A stretch of 10,607 nucleotides of DNA from contig DGBF01000050.1 of assembly GCA_002384725.1 (NCBI GenBank), positions 1 through 10,607 of the forward strand. The letters run 5' to 3'. The notes beneath the pieces were generated by a model. That model had not been told where the DNA came from and did not search any database. It was given only the letters and a program-made list of their open reading frames with translations. Of the stretch, positions 1 to 7,108 are shown one piece after another. The stretch comes from Flavobacteriales bacterium UBA4011. Its GTDB lineage: Bacteria > Bacteroidota > Bacteroidia > Flavobacteriales_D > Crocinitomicaceae. Every line of letters starts with the position of its first letter. Position 1 is the first letter of the stretch. A program made the position numbers and the translations under genes.

Positions 1-1549
1 CTTTCGTAGGCATTTTAATCAATTCGACTTCGATATTGTCTGCTTTTGCAGTAATGTTTACAAAGTCATTTAATTCAGTCAATACATCATAGTCAATCGA
101 TTCACATTTAGAACCATCGATGCGAAGCTTAGAATTTTCTTTTACCTTTTTGAGTTCTTCTAAAATACCTCCTTTATTCAAGAAACTAACGTCTTCAGAA
201 AGAATTAGTGTTGTCGTTTCATCTTCAACAACGGTTTGAAAGTCATTGTGGAAATTTCGTTTCAATATGAAAAAAATAGCCACTGCGATTCCCATTCCAA
301 TACCGTAAAGTAAATTAGTCAAAAGGATTCCCAAAACGGTTACGATGAAGGGTAAAAATTGATCCCATCCCAAAGAGAATTTCTTTTTGAACAGGGCGAT
401 ATTTGCCAGTTTATATCCAACCATGAATAAAATAGCCGCTAAAGAAGCCAAGGGGATTTTATTTAAAATATCGGGAATCAGGGCCACCAAAATGAGTAAG
501 AAAAAGCCGTGAAGAATGGCAGATAATTTAGATTTTGCTCCAGAATTAATGTTGGCCGAACTCCGAACGATAACCTGAGTGATGGGTAAACCACCAATTA
601 AACCAGAGACCATATTCCCGATCCCTTGCGCTTTTAACTCTTTGTTGGTTGGCGTAATGTGGTGTTCAGAATCAAGTTTGTCCGTTGCTTCAACACTCAA
701 GAGGGTTTCCAAACTACCAACGAGTGCCAAAGTTGCTGCAATCAAATAAACCTGAGGATTTGCCAATGCAGAAAAGTCAGGTGATTTGAAAAATGAGAAA
801 AACTCATTCATGCTGGAAGCTACAGGAAGGGCGACCAAATGCTTTTCATTTAAAAACAAATCTGGCGATGCTACCCTGAATATTTCATTTAAAGCAACCC
901 CAAGTAAAACAACAAAGAGTGATCCAGGTAAAATTTTAAACAAGGCAAATTTCTTCATAAACGGTTTTTCAAACCCAATAAGAATAGCCAATGAAAGCAC
1001 TGAAATTATAATCGCTCCAATTTCTAAGGCATTGAGCGCGTACAAAAGTTCAGAGAAGGTATTGTGTCCGTCAGGTTGCCAAAAAGACTCGTCACCGAAA
1101 AAATCTTTGTCGTACCCAAAAGCATGTGGAATTTCCTTTAATATCAAAGTAATTCCAATACCCGCTAGCATTCCTTTTATAACCGACGTAGGGAAGTAAT
1201 TCCCAATTACACCTGCTCCTAAAAACCCAGCGATGAATTGTAGTAGACCTGCAAGAATGACGGCAACTAGAAAGGATTCATAAGAACCCATGGTTAATAA
1301 AGCGGCTGAAACTATTGTGATTAATCCGGCAGCGGGTCCAGATACACCTAATCTAGATCCAGAGAAAAAACCAACGATAACACCACCAACAACACCAGCG
1401 ATAACGCCTGATATTATATTTTGAAATTCTTCATGTCCAGCAACTGATGTGGAAGACAATCCAATACCCAAGCAAAGCGGCAAAGCCACAAAAAATACTA
1501 CGAAACTGGCGGGTAAATCCTGTTTCCAAGTTGAAAATAATTTTTTCAT
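1..1549 (-). CDS. SulP-family inorganic anion transporter with C-terminal STAS domain (3' end cut by window edge)
   Basis: This is a multi-pass inner-membrane transporter of the SulP/SLC26 family. The frame is open from ATG at 1549 to the window edge (516 codons), so only the tail of the STAS domain and the stop are missing. The N-terminus (DLPASFVVFFVALPLCLG, residues 11-28) begins the first membrane segment. The family signature GSRLGVSGPAAG lies at 64-75. The second hallmark, GGLPITQVIVRSSANINSGA, is at 319-338. Hydrophobic segments continue to about 429. Residues about 440-516 look like a STAS domain (KLRIDGSKCESIDYDVLTEL), with aspartate and tyrosine where many STAS domains have a phosphorylatable serine or threonine. 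Known SulP substrates include sulfate and bicarbonate. In many bacteria related genes sit beside a carbonic anhydrase gene, but the downstream side is not visible, so the substrate is open. It lies 47 bases after a small exported-protein gene and may be cotranscribed with it. Confidence 0.93.
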   Translation of the reverse strand, partial: MKKLFSTWKQDLPASFVVFFVALPLCLGIGLSSTSVAGHEEFQNIISGVIAGVVGGVIVGFFSGSRLGVSGPAAGLITIVSAALLTMGSYESFLVAVILAGLLQFIAGFLGAGVIGNYFPTSVIKGMLAGIGITLILKEIPHAFGYDKDFFGDESFWQPDGHNTFSELLYALNALEIGAIIISVLSLAILIGFEKPFMKKFALFKILPGSLFVVLLGVALNEIFRVASPDLFLNEKHLVALPVASSMNEFFSFFKSPDFSALANPQVYLIAATLALVGSLETLLSVEATDKLDSEHHITPTNKELKAQGIGNMVSGLIGGLPITQVIVRSSANINSGAKSKLSAILHGFFLLILVALIPDILNKIPLASLAAILFMVGYKLANIALFKKKFSLGWDQFLPFIVTVLGILLTNLLYGIGMGIAVAIFFILKRNFHNDFQTVVEDETTTLILSEDVSFLNKGGILEELKKVKENSKLRIDGSKCESIDYDVLTELNDFVNITAKADNIEVELIKMPTK

Positions 1550-1596
1550 TAAAAAGAATTGATAATTAAAACTAAATTGATTGATTCAAAAGGGTT

Positions 1597-1896
1597 TTAA
1601 CTCAATTCGGGAGGGGAGTAGGGAACAGATAAATAGACTGAAGGATAATCATTATCGATATGAATAATGGAATATCTTTTCTTAAATGCCTCACCCAAAG
1701 ACTTGGAATACAATTCAAATTTTGGAGCTCTAAAGCGATCACCAATTACCTCAATTGTTTGACCAAATGTTTCTTGTTGTTCTTCAACGATACTCACGCA
1801 GTCTAGATCTTTTTGATCCATCATTTCAAACTGGAAAGCCGACATAGCCAGCAAGCCAACAAAAAGAAATAAAATTGAAAAACGAATTCTTGTCAT
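1597..1896 (-). CDS. Small exported or membrane-anchored protein of unknown function (99 aa)
   Basis: I do not recognise this family. The chosen start, ATG at 1896, gives a product beginning MTRIRFSILFLFVGLLAMSAF, which is a positively charged N-terminus followed by a hydrophobic stretch (residues about 6-21). That fits a signal peptide or single membrane anchor with a periplasmic remainder of about 78 residues. The mature part is polar, with one cysteine (LDCVS, residue 33) and a proline-rich end (YLSVPYSPPELS). An upstream in-frame ATG at 1932 would add 12 residues, but it falls on the -33 element of a good promoter match, so I reject it. The gene is 47 bases upstream of the SulP transporter on the same strand with no hairpin between them, so cotranscription is plausible. 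Any role with the transporter is inference only. Confidence 0.6.
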   Translation of the reverse strand: MTRIRFSILFLFVGLLAMSAFQFEMMDQKDLDCVSIVEEQQETFGQTIEVIGDRFRAPKFELYSKSLGEAFKKRYSIIHIDNDYPSVYLSVPYSPPELS

Positions 1897-1904
1897 AATC
1901 TGTG

Positions 1905-1932
1905 CAAAAATACTAAATGGTTGAAACCACAA
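1905..1932 (-). promoter_or_regulatory. Bacteroidota-type promoter for the 99-aa gene
   Basis: On the minus strand, TTG (1930-1932), a 17-base spacer and TATTTTTG (1905-1912) match the TTG-N17-23-TAnnTTTG consensus described for Bacteroides and Flavobacterium. The element ends only 8 bases before the ATG at 1896, so the leader would be a few bases at most. It sets the start of the 99-aa gene and may also drive the SulP gene. Confidence 0.55.
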
Positions 1933-1987
1933 TGGTAATTTATGCTAATTTTAAAAATAACAAGTATGCAAGCTTATTGTTCAGCTA

Positions 1988-3178
1988 TTAACCTATCACC
2001 TTTAATTGTTTACCAACTTTGATGAATGCGGCTATCGCTTTGTCTAAATCTGCTTTGGTATGTGCGGCAGAAATTTGCGTCCGAATTCGAGCTGCACCTT
2101 TGGGAACAACAGGAAAAAAGAATCCAATCGCATAGACACCCTCTTTCAACAATAAATCAGCAAATTTTTGAGAAAGTGCAGCGTCATACAACATGATAGG
2201 AACGATGGGAGAATCTCCTGGTTTGATATCGAAACCAGCGGCAACGATTGCAGATTTGAAATATTTGGTGTTTTCTTCTAATGTATCGCGCAATTCTGTT
2301 GTCGAAGAAAGGATATCGAACACTTTATTTGAAGCACCAACAATACTCGGGGCTAATGAATTTGAAAACAAATAAGGACGCGATCGTTGACGCAACATGT
2401 CGATGATTTCTTTTTTACCTGTTGTGTACCCACCCATGGCACCGCCTAAAGCTTTTCCTAAAGTTCCCGTAATGATGTCAACACGACCAGAACAATTGTG
2501 GTATTCTGGAACGCCACGACCCGTTTTTCCAATGAATCCAGCGGAGTGGCATTCGTCTGTCATCACCAAGGCATCGTACTTATCCGCTAAATCACAGATT
2601 TCATTCATTTTGGCAATATCACCGTCCATAGAGAAAACCCCGTCCGTAACGATAATACGGAACCGTTGCGCTTGTGCTGCTTTCAATTGGTCCTCCAAAT
2701 CTGCCATGTTGGAATGCTTGTATCTATAGCGTTGTGCTTTACACAAACGAACACCATCTATGATAGAAGCGTGGTTCAATTCGTCCGAAATAATAGCATC
2801 TTCCGCTCCAAAAAGTGGTTCGAAAAGACCTCCGTTTGCATCAAAAGCCGCAGCATAAAGTATAGTGTCTTCTGTACCGTAGAACTTCGCTATTTTGGCC
2901 TCTAATTCTTTGTGTATATCTTGTGTACCGCAGATAAATCTAACAGATGACATTCCGAAACCGTGTGAATCGAGTGTTTCTTTGGCGGCTTGAATGACAT
3001 CTGGATGAGAGGAAAGGCCCAAGTAATTGTTGGCACACATAATGACCACCTCATCACTCGAACTAACTTGTACATTCGCCCCTTGAGGAGAAGTAATGAT
3101 TCGTTCGCGTTTGTAAATCCCATCGTCTTCGATGGTTTTCAATTCTTGAGAAAGATGGTCTTTGAGTTTTCCGTACAT
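1988..3178 (-). CDS. kbl: Glycine C-acetyltransferase (2-amino-3-ketobutyrate CoA ligase)
   Basis: This cytoplasmic PLP enzyme converts 2-amino-3-oxobutyrate plus CoA into glycine and acetyl-CoA, the second step of threonine breakdown after threonine dehydrogenase. It belongs to the alpha-oxoamine synthase group. From ATG at 3178 the product is 396 residues, very close to the roughly 398 of the E. coli enzyme. Visible landmarks are CANNYLGL (48-55), SVRFICGTQ (78-86), [11 protein letters not shown] (132-142, His136 stacking on PLP), TDECHSAG (207-214, Asp208 and His211), and [10 protein letters not shown] (237-246) with the PLP-binding lysine at 242. The closely related BioF and ALA synthases share this fold, but the N-terminal half and [13 protein letters not shown] favour Kbl. 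A TTG seven codons further upstream is rejected because it overlaps the probable promoter. No threonine dehydrogenase gene is in view; the gene looks monocistronic. Confidence 0.93.
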   Translation of the reverse strand: MYGKLKDHLSQELKTIEDDGIYKRERIITSPQGANVQVSSSDEVVIMCANNYLGLSSHPDVIQAAKETLDSHGFGMSSVRFICGTQDIHKELEAKIAKFYGTEDTILYAAAFDANGGLFEPLFGAEDAIISDELNHASIIDGVRLCKAQRYRYKHSNMADLEDQLKAAQAQRFRIIVTDGVFSMDGDIAKMNEICDLADKYDALVMTDECHSAGFIGKTGRGVPEYHNCSGRVDIITGTLGKALGGAMGGYTTGKKEIIDMLRQRSRPYLFSNSLAPSIVGASNKVFDILSSTTELRDTLEENTKYFKSAIVAAGFDIKPGDSPIVPIMLYDAALSQKFADLLLKEGVYAIGFFFPVVPKGAARIRTQISAAHTKADLDKAIAAFIKVGKQLKVIG

Positions 3179-3196
3179 GATTATCTGTGTTTGAGA

Positions 3197-3204
3197 CAAA
3201 GATA
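3197..3204 (-). promoter_or_regulatory. Probable -7 promoter element of kbl
   Basis: TATCTTTG on the minus strand fits TAnnTTTG exactly and ends 18 bases before the ATG at 3178, giving a leader of roughly 10-14 bases. I find no TTG at the expected -33 distance, so the match rests on the -7 octamer alone. No Shine-Dalgarno sequence is seen in the leader. Confidence 0.45.
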
Positions 3205-3256
3205 ATGGTTTGGGGAAATGATGAGGTGAAAACTTGAAAGTTCCGATGAAATTATG

Positions 3257-3310
3257 AAAATTCGAAAATTTTCGAATTCGCGAATTTTAAACTTTTACAT
3301 ATTTCGAAAT
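3257..3310. repeat. Cluster of nested TTCGAA-type palindromes between the DUF5686 gene and kbl
   Basis: The 165-base gap 3179-3343 contains overlapping inverted repeats. AATTCGAAAATTTTCGAATT (3259-3278) is a perfect 20-base palindrome. AATTCGCGAATT (3275-3286) is a perfect 12-base one overlapping it. AAAATTCG (3257-3264) pairs with CGAATTTT (3281-3288) around both. ATTTCGAAAT (3301-3310) is a separate 10-base palindrome. The cluster lies 34-87 bases past the DUF5686 stop and 53-106 bases upstream of the kbl -7 element. It could form an AT-rich hairpin that ends the long operon, or be a binding site for a dimeric regulator of kbl. The sequence does not decide between these. Confidence 0.6.
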
Positions 3311-3343
3311 TCTTCTGATGTTCAGCAAGTTACAGGTAAGCTC

Positions 3344-5896
3344 CTAAAAATTAAACGTCATATCCCGCAAACTCAACAGGGCAAATGATACTTTAAAATT
3401 CGTCCGTGGTTTTATCTTATTTCCATCTGATGCCACAGCGTAAACACCTATTCTTAACTTTCGTCTAGAAAATTTGAAATTTCTTTCCAAACCAGTAAAC
3501 ACCTCATAATGCTGCCAATTGAACTCAGGCACAAGTAAAAATCCTCCACCAACGACCATTCCAACACCCGTTTTCTTCATGAAGGGTATTTTATTGAGAA
3601 TCGCACTATTATCGTGATGAATAAAGTGACCTTCTAAATAGTTTTTACGTGAAGGTAAGGAGCTATCCAAACCTTGGAAGGACTGCAATGGATTGGAAAA
3701 CCAAATCGGATCACTTCTTCTATGGTATTTAAAATCTGGTTCGTACAATGCTTCCGCCGATAAAAAGAATCCGGATTTTACATTGTAATTGGTCGTACCG
3801 ATTGTGCCAATTTTAAACGCTTGTTCAACTCCATAAGACAAATACTCAAAGTCTACATCGCTGCCTAATAAGCTTGGAATACCACGTTCGTAATTCGCAT
3901 ACAGAGTCGGCCATTTGGATCCTAAAACAACCTTTCGCTTTTTCTCGCGCATATACTTTTGACCAGGCGTATAATTTAACCGAACTGAACCTATCAAAGC
4001 TTGGTATGGCGAAAATTCGGTCGGATCCTCATTGGGAACATATTCGTCCAAAAGTGTAATGAACTTGTATTGTTTTACATTTCTTCTTTCAGAGAAATTG
4101 AAAATTCCAGTGAAGTACAAGCCGTTTATCATTTCGCGGTAGTAAAAAAGTTGAGCGGAAGTTTTTTCGATAAAATTACTCCGTTTATAGATTTGTGTAA
4201 TGGCATCAAAACTTCGAATTACATCGAACTCATTCCACATTCCCGCCCCAATTGTACCAAAATGAAAAGGGTCGTAACGATAGGAAATCCAAGACCCTCC
4301 TTTTATGTCTCCATTCAAAACACCAACGCTAGCATTGGAATTGGAGGAAATGAATTTTTCATTTTCCCATTTTTTAAAATAGCTGAATCCCGGAGAAATT
4401 CTTGGGCCAGCGATGTAGAGTGGCTCTATCGTTGAGACCAAAGACGACAAGTTCCATTGAGTTTTTTTGTCACGGTTTCGTTGGTCGATTCCAAAAACCA
4501 GGACTTTCAACGTCGTTATTTTATTGTAAATAGCATCTATGGAATCCAGGTATTCTTTTTTATTGTGGGCCATCTCAATACTATCCTTGATTAAAATGTA
4601 ACGTTGTTCATCAGGAGTTAACGAAACACCTCGCTGCTTGTTCCAAAAGCTAGAATCCTTGTCATACGCTTCTTCTTCTGTTACTGATAATTCATTATTA
4701 AAAAATTTCTTTTCAAAATCTGGGGTGAAATTATAGTCTTTAAATTGGGAGAAGGTGGTGCAGGTAGAAATGTCTTTTCCGTATTTTACTCCGTATGTCA
4801 ACTTTTGTTCTTTCAGTATGTTTAAAGTATCACCTGAGTTTTTAAATTCTTGGTAAATGGTGAAATTATCGTAGATGATGAGGTTTCCTTTTTCCATCGT
4901 TAATTCCAATTTCTGAACCATCCAAATGGAGTCAATAACCCAAATATATCCTTCCAAAGTTGTCGTTGCGGTATTTCTTGGAATGATTTTAATCTTATGA
5001 ATTTTCTGTCCGTTTTCCTCGTATTGATCCTCTAAGCGGTATTTGTAACTCAGGATTCCTGGACCAGAAATAGGTGAACTCACAGGTGTATGATGCAAAT
5101 CATCTAAATGCATTAGGTTCTGAAAAAAATCAAAGTTGGATTTTACAGTCGTTGTGTAATATAGGTTGAATTTATTGCCACGCACTTCGTATGCATTCCG
5201 AATCTCTTTTACTTTGTTAGGGGGATAGAAATTACGAGTAAGTTGCACCTCCACAAGATTCATCGAATTCGTAAATTCCGATTCTTTTTTTCTTTTTTCG
5301 GCAAATGGATCTTCTAAGATATCATGATTTTCAACTTCCCCTTCTTCTGCTTTTTTTTCTTTTTTCTCCTTCTCTTCTTTCTTTTTCTCCTTTTCCTCTC
5401 TTTCTTCCTCTCTTTCGAGTTGTTTTTCCGTCTTTTCTTTTTCGGTCAATTTTTCAGTAGCTCGTGTATAAACTTCAACTGTATGCGGATAATTCCAAGG
5501 GTTTATTTGGTCTCTTCGTTTCACAACCTCTAGCATTATGTCGCGGCCAGGGTTGGTTTTTTTAGTAGTAATCTCAACCATTTCTAGGTCTTTGATATTC
5601 GCTGGAAAGAGCTGTATTTCTTTTTGAGTAGGCTCGTCTGTCATGCCCAAATAAACTTCTCTATCATCATAGCCCAAAGAGCTAACGATTAGGTAGTATT
5701 CTCCTGGCAAAAGACGCATTTCGAAATATCCATCAAGATCTACAACAGTTCTTAGCTCAGCGTCATTTTTGACATATACCTTTGCCGAAGGAATGGCTAA
5801 ACCTTTCTCATCAATAATGGTTCCCGAAAAAAGTTTTTGAGCGCATAGACTCATTGGTAAAAAAAATAGAAGGAGTAATAATAATCTATGCATCAT
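3344..5896 (-). CDS. DUF5686 family outer-membrane protein with carboxypeptidase-regulatory-like N-terminal domain
   Basis: The 850-residue product starts with a signal peptide (MMHRLLLLLLFFLPMSLCAQ, 1-20). A carboxypeptidase-regulatory-like beta-sandwich follows at about 22-100 (FSGTIIDEKGLAIPSAKVYV, then VVDLDGYFEMRLLPGEYYL and SSLGYD). This is the plug-like domain found at the front of many Bacteroidota outer-membrane proteins. Residues about 148-188 are an almost purely Glu/Lys/Arg segment. The rest matches the general layout of DUF5686: a periplasmic-looking part, then a beta-rich C-terminal half likely to form a barrel. The chain ends in MTFNF, and a terminal phenylalanine is typical of outer-membrane barrels. 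Molecular function is unknown. Length is normal for the family. It is the last gene of the run, 29 bases after the YopX-like gene. Either of two adjacent ATGs (5896, 5893) could be used. Confidence 0.85.
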   Translation of the reverse strand: MMHRLLLLLLFFLPMSLCAQKLFSGTIIDEKGLAIPSAKVYVKNDAELRTVVDLDGYFEMRLLPGEYYLIVSSLGYDDREVYLGMTDEPTQKEIQLFPANIKDLEMVEITTKKTNPGRDIMLEVVKRRDQINPWNYPHTVEVYTRATEKLTEKEKTEKQLEREEEREEKEKKKEEKEKKEKKAEEGEVENHDILEDPFAEKRKKESEFTNSMNLVEVQLTRNFYPPNKVKEIRNAYEVRGNKFNLYYTTTVKSNFDFFQNLMHLDDLHHTPVSSPISGPGILSYKYRLEDQYEENGQKIHKIKIIPRNTATTTLEGYIWVIDSIWMVQKLELTMEKGNLIIYDNFTIYQEFKNSGDTLNILKEQKLTYGVKYGKDISTCTTFSQFKDYNFTPDFEKKFFNNELSVTEEEAYDKDSSFWNKQRGVSLTPDEQRYILIKDSIEMAHNKKEYLDSIDAIYNKITTLKVLVFGIDQRNRDKKTQWNLSSLVSTIEPLYIAGPRISPGFSYFKKWENEKFISSNSNASVGVLNGDIKGGSWISYRYDPFHFGTIGAGMWNEFDVIRSFDAITQIYKRSNFIEKTSAQLFYYREMINGLYFTGIFNFSERRNVKQYKFITLLDEYVPNEDPTEFSPYQALIGSVRLNYTPGQKYMREKKRKVVLGSKWPTLYANYERGIPSLLGSDVDFEYLSYGVEQAFKIGTIGTTNYNVKSGFFLSAEALYEPDFKYHRRSDPIWFSNPLQSFQGLDSSLPSRKNYLEGHFIHHDNSAILNKIPFMKKTGVGMVVGGGFLLVPEFNWQHYEVFTGLERNFKFSRRKLRIGVYAVASDGNKIKPRTNFKVSFALLSLRDMTFNF
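5350..5416 (-). repeat. 67-base uninterrupted purine tract (coding strand) within the DUF5686 gene
   Basis: From 5350 to 5416 the plus strand contains only C and T, so the coding strand is all A and G. It encodes the core of the Glu/Lys/Arg-rich segment. Short runs of A (up to nine) are included. A purine-only stretch can encode only Lys, Glu, Arg and Gly in any frame, so slippage within it would keep the local charge character but break the downstream frame. Confidence 0.9.
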
Positions 5897-5925
5897 ATAG
5901 TAAGACCAGCGAACCTAGTCAAAAG

Positions 5926-6300
5926 TTACATTAGGTTTTGAATGAAACGATAACTTTTCCAAACATATCGGTGTTCATCCAAATACTTTACAGCATCATT
6001 TGCAATGAATTCTTCACCATCTACTGATAAAAGTTGAAATGTTTGAAGAACATCGTCAAATACTATTAGGCCATATTGGTGTTCTATCGGAGCCTTGAAT
6101 TCAACAATATCGTCTGTGTATATTGCCCGACGGTTAATATCGAATGATCCGGTAAAATAATCGGATAAATTAAATTCAATTATGTGCCCAGTCCAACCGT
6201 AATTATCTTTAGAATAAAAGGTGCTAGAATTTATTTTTTTGGAATAGCCGACGACTTTACCGTCCATCCGAAGCCGAAATCTGGTTTCAGGCTTTCCCAT
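5926..6300 (-). CDS. YopX-like protein (124 aa)
   Basis: This is a small, probably cytoplasmic protein with no signal peptide or membrane segment. Residues about 49-68 (FTGSFDINRRAIYTDDIVEF) closely follow the pattern I remember for the YopX family, [20 protein letters not shown]. They are followed by a short strand, YGLIVFDD (76-83), where YopX has GVV.FD-type sequence. The N-terminus RFRLRMDGKVVGYS also resembles the family's KFRAWD... opening. YopX proteins (named from B. subtilis prophage SPbeta) are mostly phage-borne and of unknown function. The start at 6300 is preferred because GGAGG lies 9 bases upstream and overlap with the previous gene shrinks to 14 bases. An upstream ATG at 6327 would add nine residues. 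The assignment is by eye, from memory of the motif. The reading frame itself, wedged in an operon, is more certain than the family. Confidence 0.6.
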   Translation of the reverse strand: MGKPETRFRLRMDGKVVGYSKKINSSTFYSKDNYGWTGHIIEFNLSDYFTGSFDINRRAIYTDDIVEFKAPIEHQYGLIVFDDVLQTFQLLSVDGEEFIANDAVKYLDEHRYVWKSYRFIQNLM

Positions 6301-6511
6301 TATTTTGTTCCTCCATGTATTTGGCATGTTTTTCCATCCGCCTCGTCATCCAAACCTTCATCAGATACATTAACAAGGCAATTACAGGGAAAACATAGTA
6401 TAAAAACCATGTTTTGCAATCCTCCTTAATGCAGTAATAAGTTACCACAACAAAAGAAACGATGGCCAAACCTAGCCAAAAATATTTCATGATTTTATTG
6501 TACGTTTCCAT
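6287..6511 (-). CDS. Small two-helix membrane protein of unknown function (74 aa)
   Basis: Two hydrophobic segments are clear: about residues 11-27 (FWLGLAIVSFVVVTYYC) and 36-54 (FLYYVFPVIALLMYLMKVW), joined by a short polar loop with a second cysteine (KEDCKTW). The C-terminal tail is basic then charged (MTRRMEKHAKYMEEQNNGKA), so by the positive-inside rule both ends are probably cytoplasmic. Start at ATG 6511; a second in-frame ATG lies seven codons in. It sits 33 bases after lptC and overlaps the YopX-like gene by 14 bases, suggesting translational coupling with that gene. I have no functional assignment. It may be an accessory of the envelope genes around it, but that is inferred from position only. 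Confidence 0.75.
   Translation of the reverse strand: METYNKIMKYFWLGLAIVSFVVVTYYCIKEDCKTWFLYYVFPVIALLMYLMKVWMTRRMEKHAKYMEEQNNGKA
6310..6314 (-). promoter_or_regulatory. Shine-Dalgarno-like GGAGG for the YopX-like gene
   Basis: GGAGG on the minus strand, followed by AAC AAAATA and then the ATG at 6300, leaves a 9-base spacer. It lies inside the end of the 74-aa gene, at Met-Glu-Glu codons, so it may be coincidental. It still favours the 6300 start over 6327. Such sites are uncommon elsewhere in this window. Confidence 0.45.
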
Positions 6512-6525
6512 GTTAATTTTTTTGG

Positions 6526-6533
6526 CAAAGATA
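6526..6533 (-). promoter_or_regulatory. Possible internal promoter -7 element before the 74-aa gene
   Basis: TATCTTTG on the minus strand lies in the 33-base gap after lptC, ending 14 bases before the ATG at 6511. It is the same octamer found before kbl and coaX. No TTG is seen at the -33 distance. If active, it splits the run into an upstream unit (coaX to lptC) and a downstream unit (74-aa gene to DUF5686). Confidence 0.4.
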
Positions 6534-6544
6534 AGAAGGATATC

Positions 6545-7108
6545 TTACTTGTTTGATTTGAATTTACCCGTAGGGCGATAAAAAGTATAATTACTAAAAT
6601 CTTGTTTGGTGCGTATGCCATGCCCATAAACAACTCCATCTGGCGAGCGAACCACGACATTTTTGTCTGTATAAATCAAACTGTCGTTCTGATTCCAATT
6701 CAATTCCTCTGTTTCCATCCTCTGTTTTTTGAGATGGTTATATAATTGAACAGAATCTCTGACGAACATTTCTCCTTTGCTCGTTCTAACTTCACCGTAT
6801 AGTGCGGTTAGGGTTGAAATGACCTTACCTTCCTCATCATAGAAATAGACCTTAATGCCGTCTTTCAATTTGGTTACCATTTCAGGTGAACTGTATGTTT
6901 CGGCAAGCTTGGCGTAAATCCGAACTTTTGGAGCACCGCTATCAGTATAAAAAACTTCAAGATCGGTTGTTACCTCATCAGGTGCTTTGGGGTCATACGT
7001 CACCTTGCGAATTTGGTCTAAATCGTTTACGCATGAAAAAAGGAATCCTGCCAACACGAGGCTAGCAGGAATCCCAATAAGTATTTTATTTGCGTATTTT
7101 CTTAGCAT
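6545..7108 (-). CDS. lptC: LPS export ABC transporter periplasmic protein LptC
   Basis: LptC sits between the LptBFG inner-membrane exporter and the periplasmic LptA bridge, passing lipopolysaccharide toward the outer membrane. The 187-residue product opens with a basic, hydrophobic leader ending in a lipobox-like LFSC, so Cys26 would be lipidated. This differs from the E. coli protein, which keeps a transmembrane helix. The LptC fold shows in the repeated short strands: VFYTDSGAPKVRIYAKLAETY (split around 53-72), YFYDEEGKVISTLTALYGEV, GEMFVRDSVQLYN, and METEELNWNQNDSLIYTDKNV followed by GVVYGHGIRTKQDFSNYTF. The METEELNW...IYTDK...YG.G...QDF series is typical of Bacteroidota LptC. Its ATG overlaps the stop of the preceding gene by one base (TAATG), implying translational coupling. 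No other lpt gene is in the window. Confidence 0.88.
   Translation of the reverse strand: MLRKYANKILIGIPASLVLAGFLFSCVNDLDQIRKVTYDPKAPDEVTTDLEVFYTDSGAPKVRIYAKLAETYSSPEMVTKLKDGIKVYFYDEEGKVISTLTALYGEVRTSKGEMFVRDSVQLYNHLKKQRMETEELNWNQNDSLIYTDKNVVVRSPDGVVYGHGIRTKQDFSNYTFYRPTGKFKSNK

Noticed and set aside
786..1199. 137-codon plus-strand open frame
   Set aside because: It lies wholly antisense to the well-supported SulP gene and has no recognisable features.
1897..1932. Longer start (ATG at 1932) for the 99-aa exported protein
   Set aside because: It lies on the -33 element of a good promoter match, and the shorter form starts directly with a signal-like sequence.
1935..1987. Possible hairpin after kbl (AATAAG...CTTGTTATT)
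   Set aside because: The pairing is short and interrupted, with no GC-rich stem, so I cannot support a terminator call.
3179..3199. Extended kbl start at a TTG codon, adding seven residues
   Set aside because: The TTG overlaps the TATCTTTG promoter-like element, and the ATG at 3178 gives the usual Kbl length.
5324..5533. Plus-strand frame encoding a phenylalanine/leucine-rich, membrane-like peptide
   Set aside because: It is the complement of the Glu/Lys purine tract in the DUF5686 gene; its hydrophobicity is an artefact of that composition.
5910..5920. TAACTTTTG-like sequence before the DUF5686 gene as a promoter
   Set aside because: It has one extra T relative to TAnnTTTG and lacks a -33 element; cotranscription with the upstream gene is simpler.
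6301..6327. Longer start (ATG at 6327) for the YopX-like gene
   Set aside because: It would overlap the previous gene by 41 bases, and the 6300 start has a GGAGG at suitable distance.
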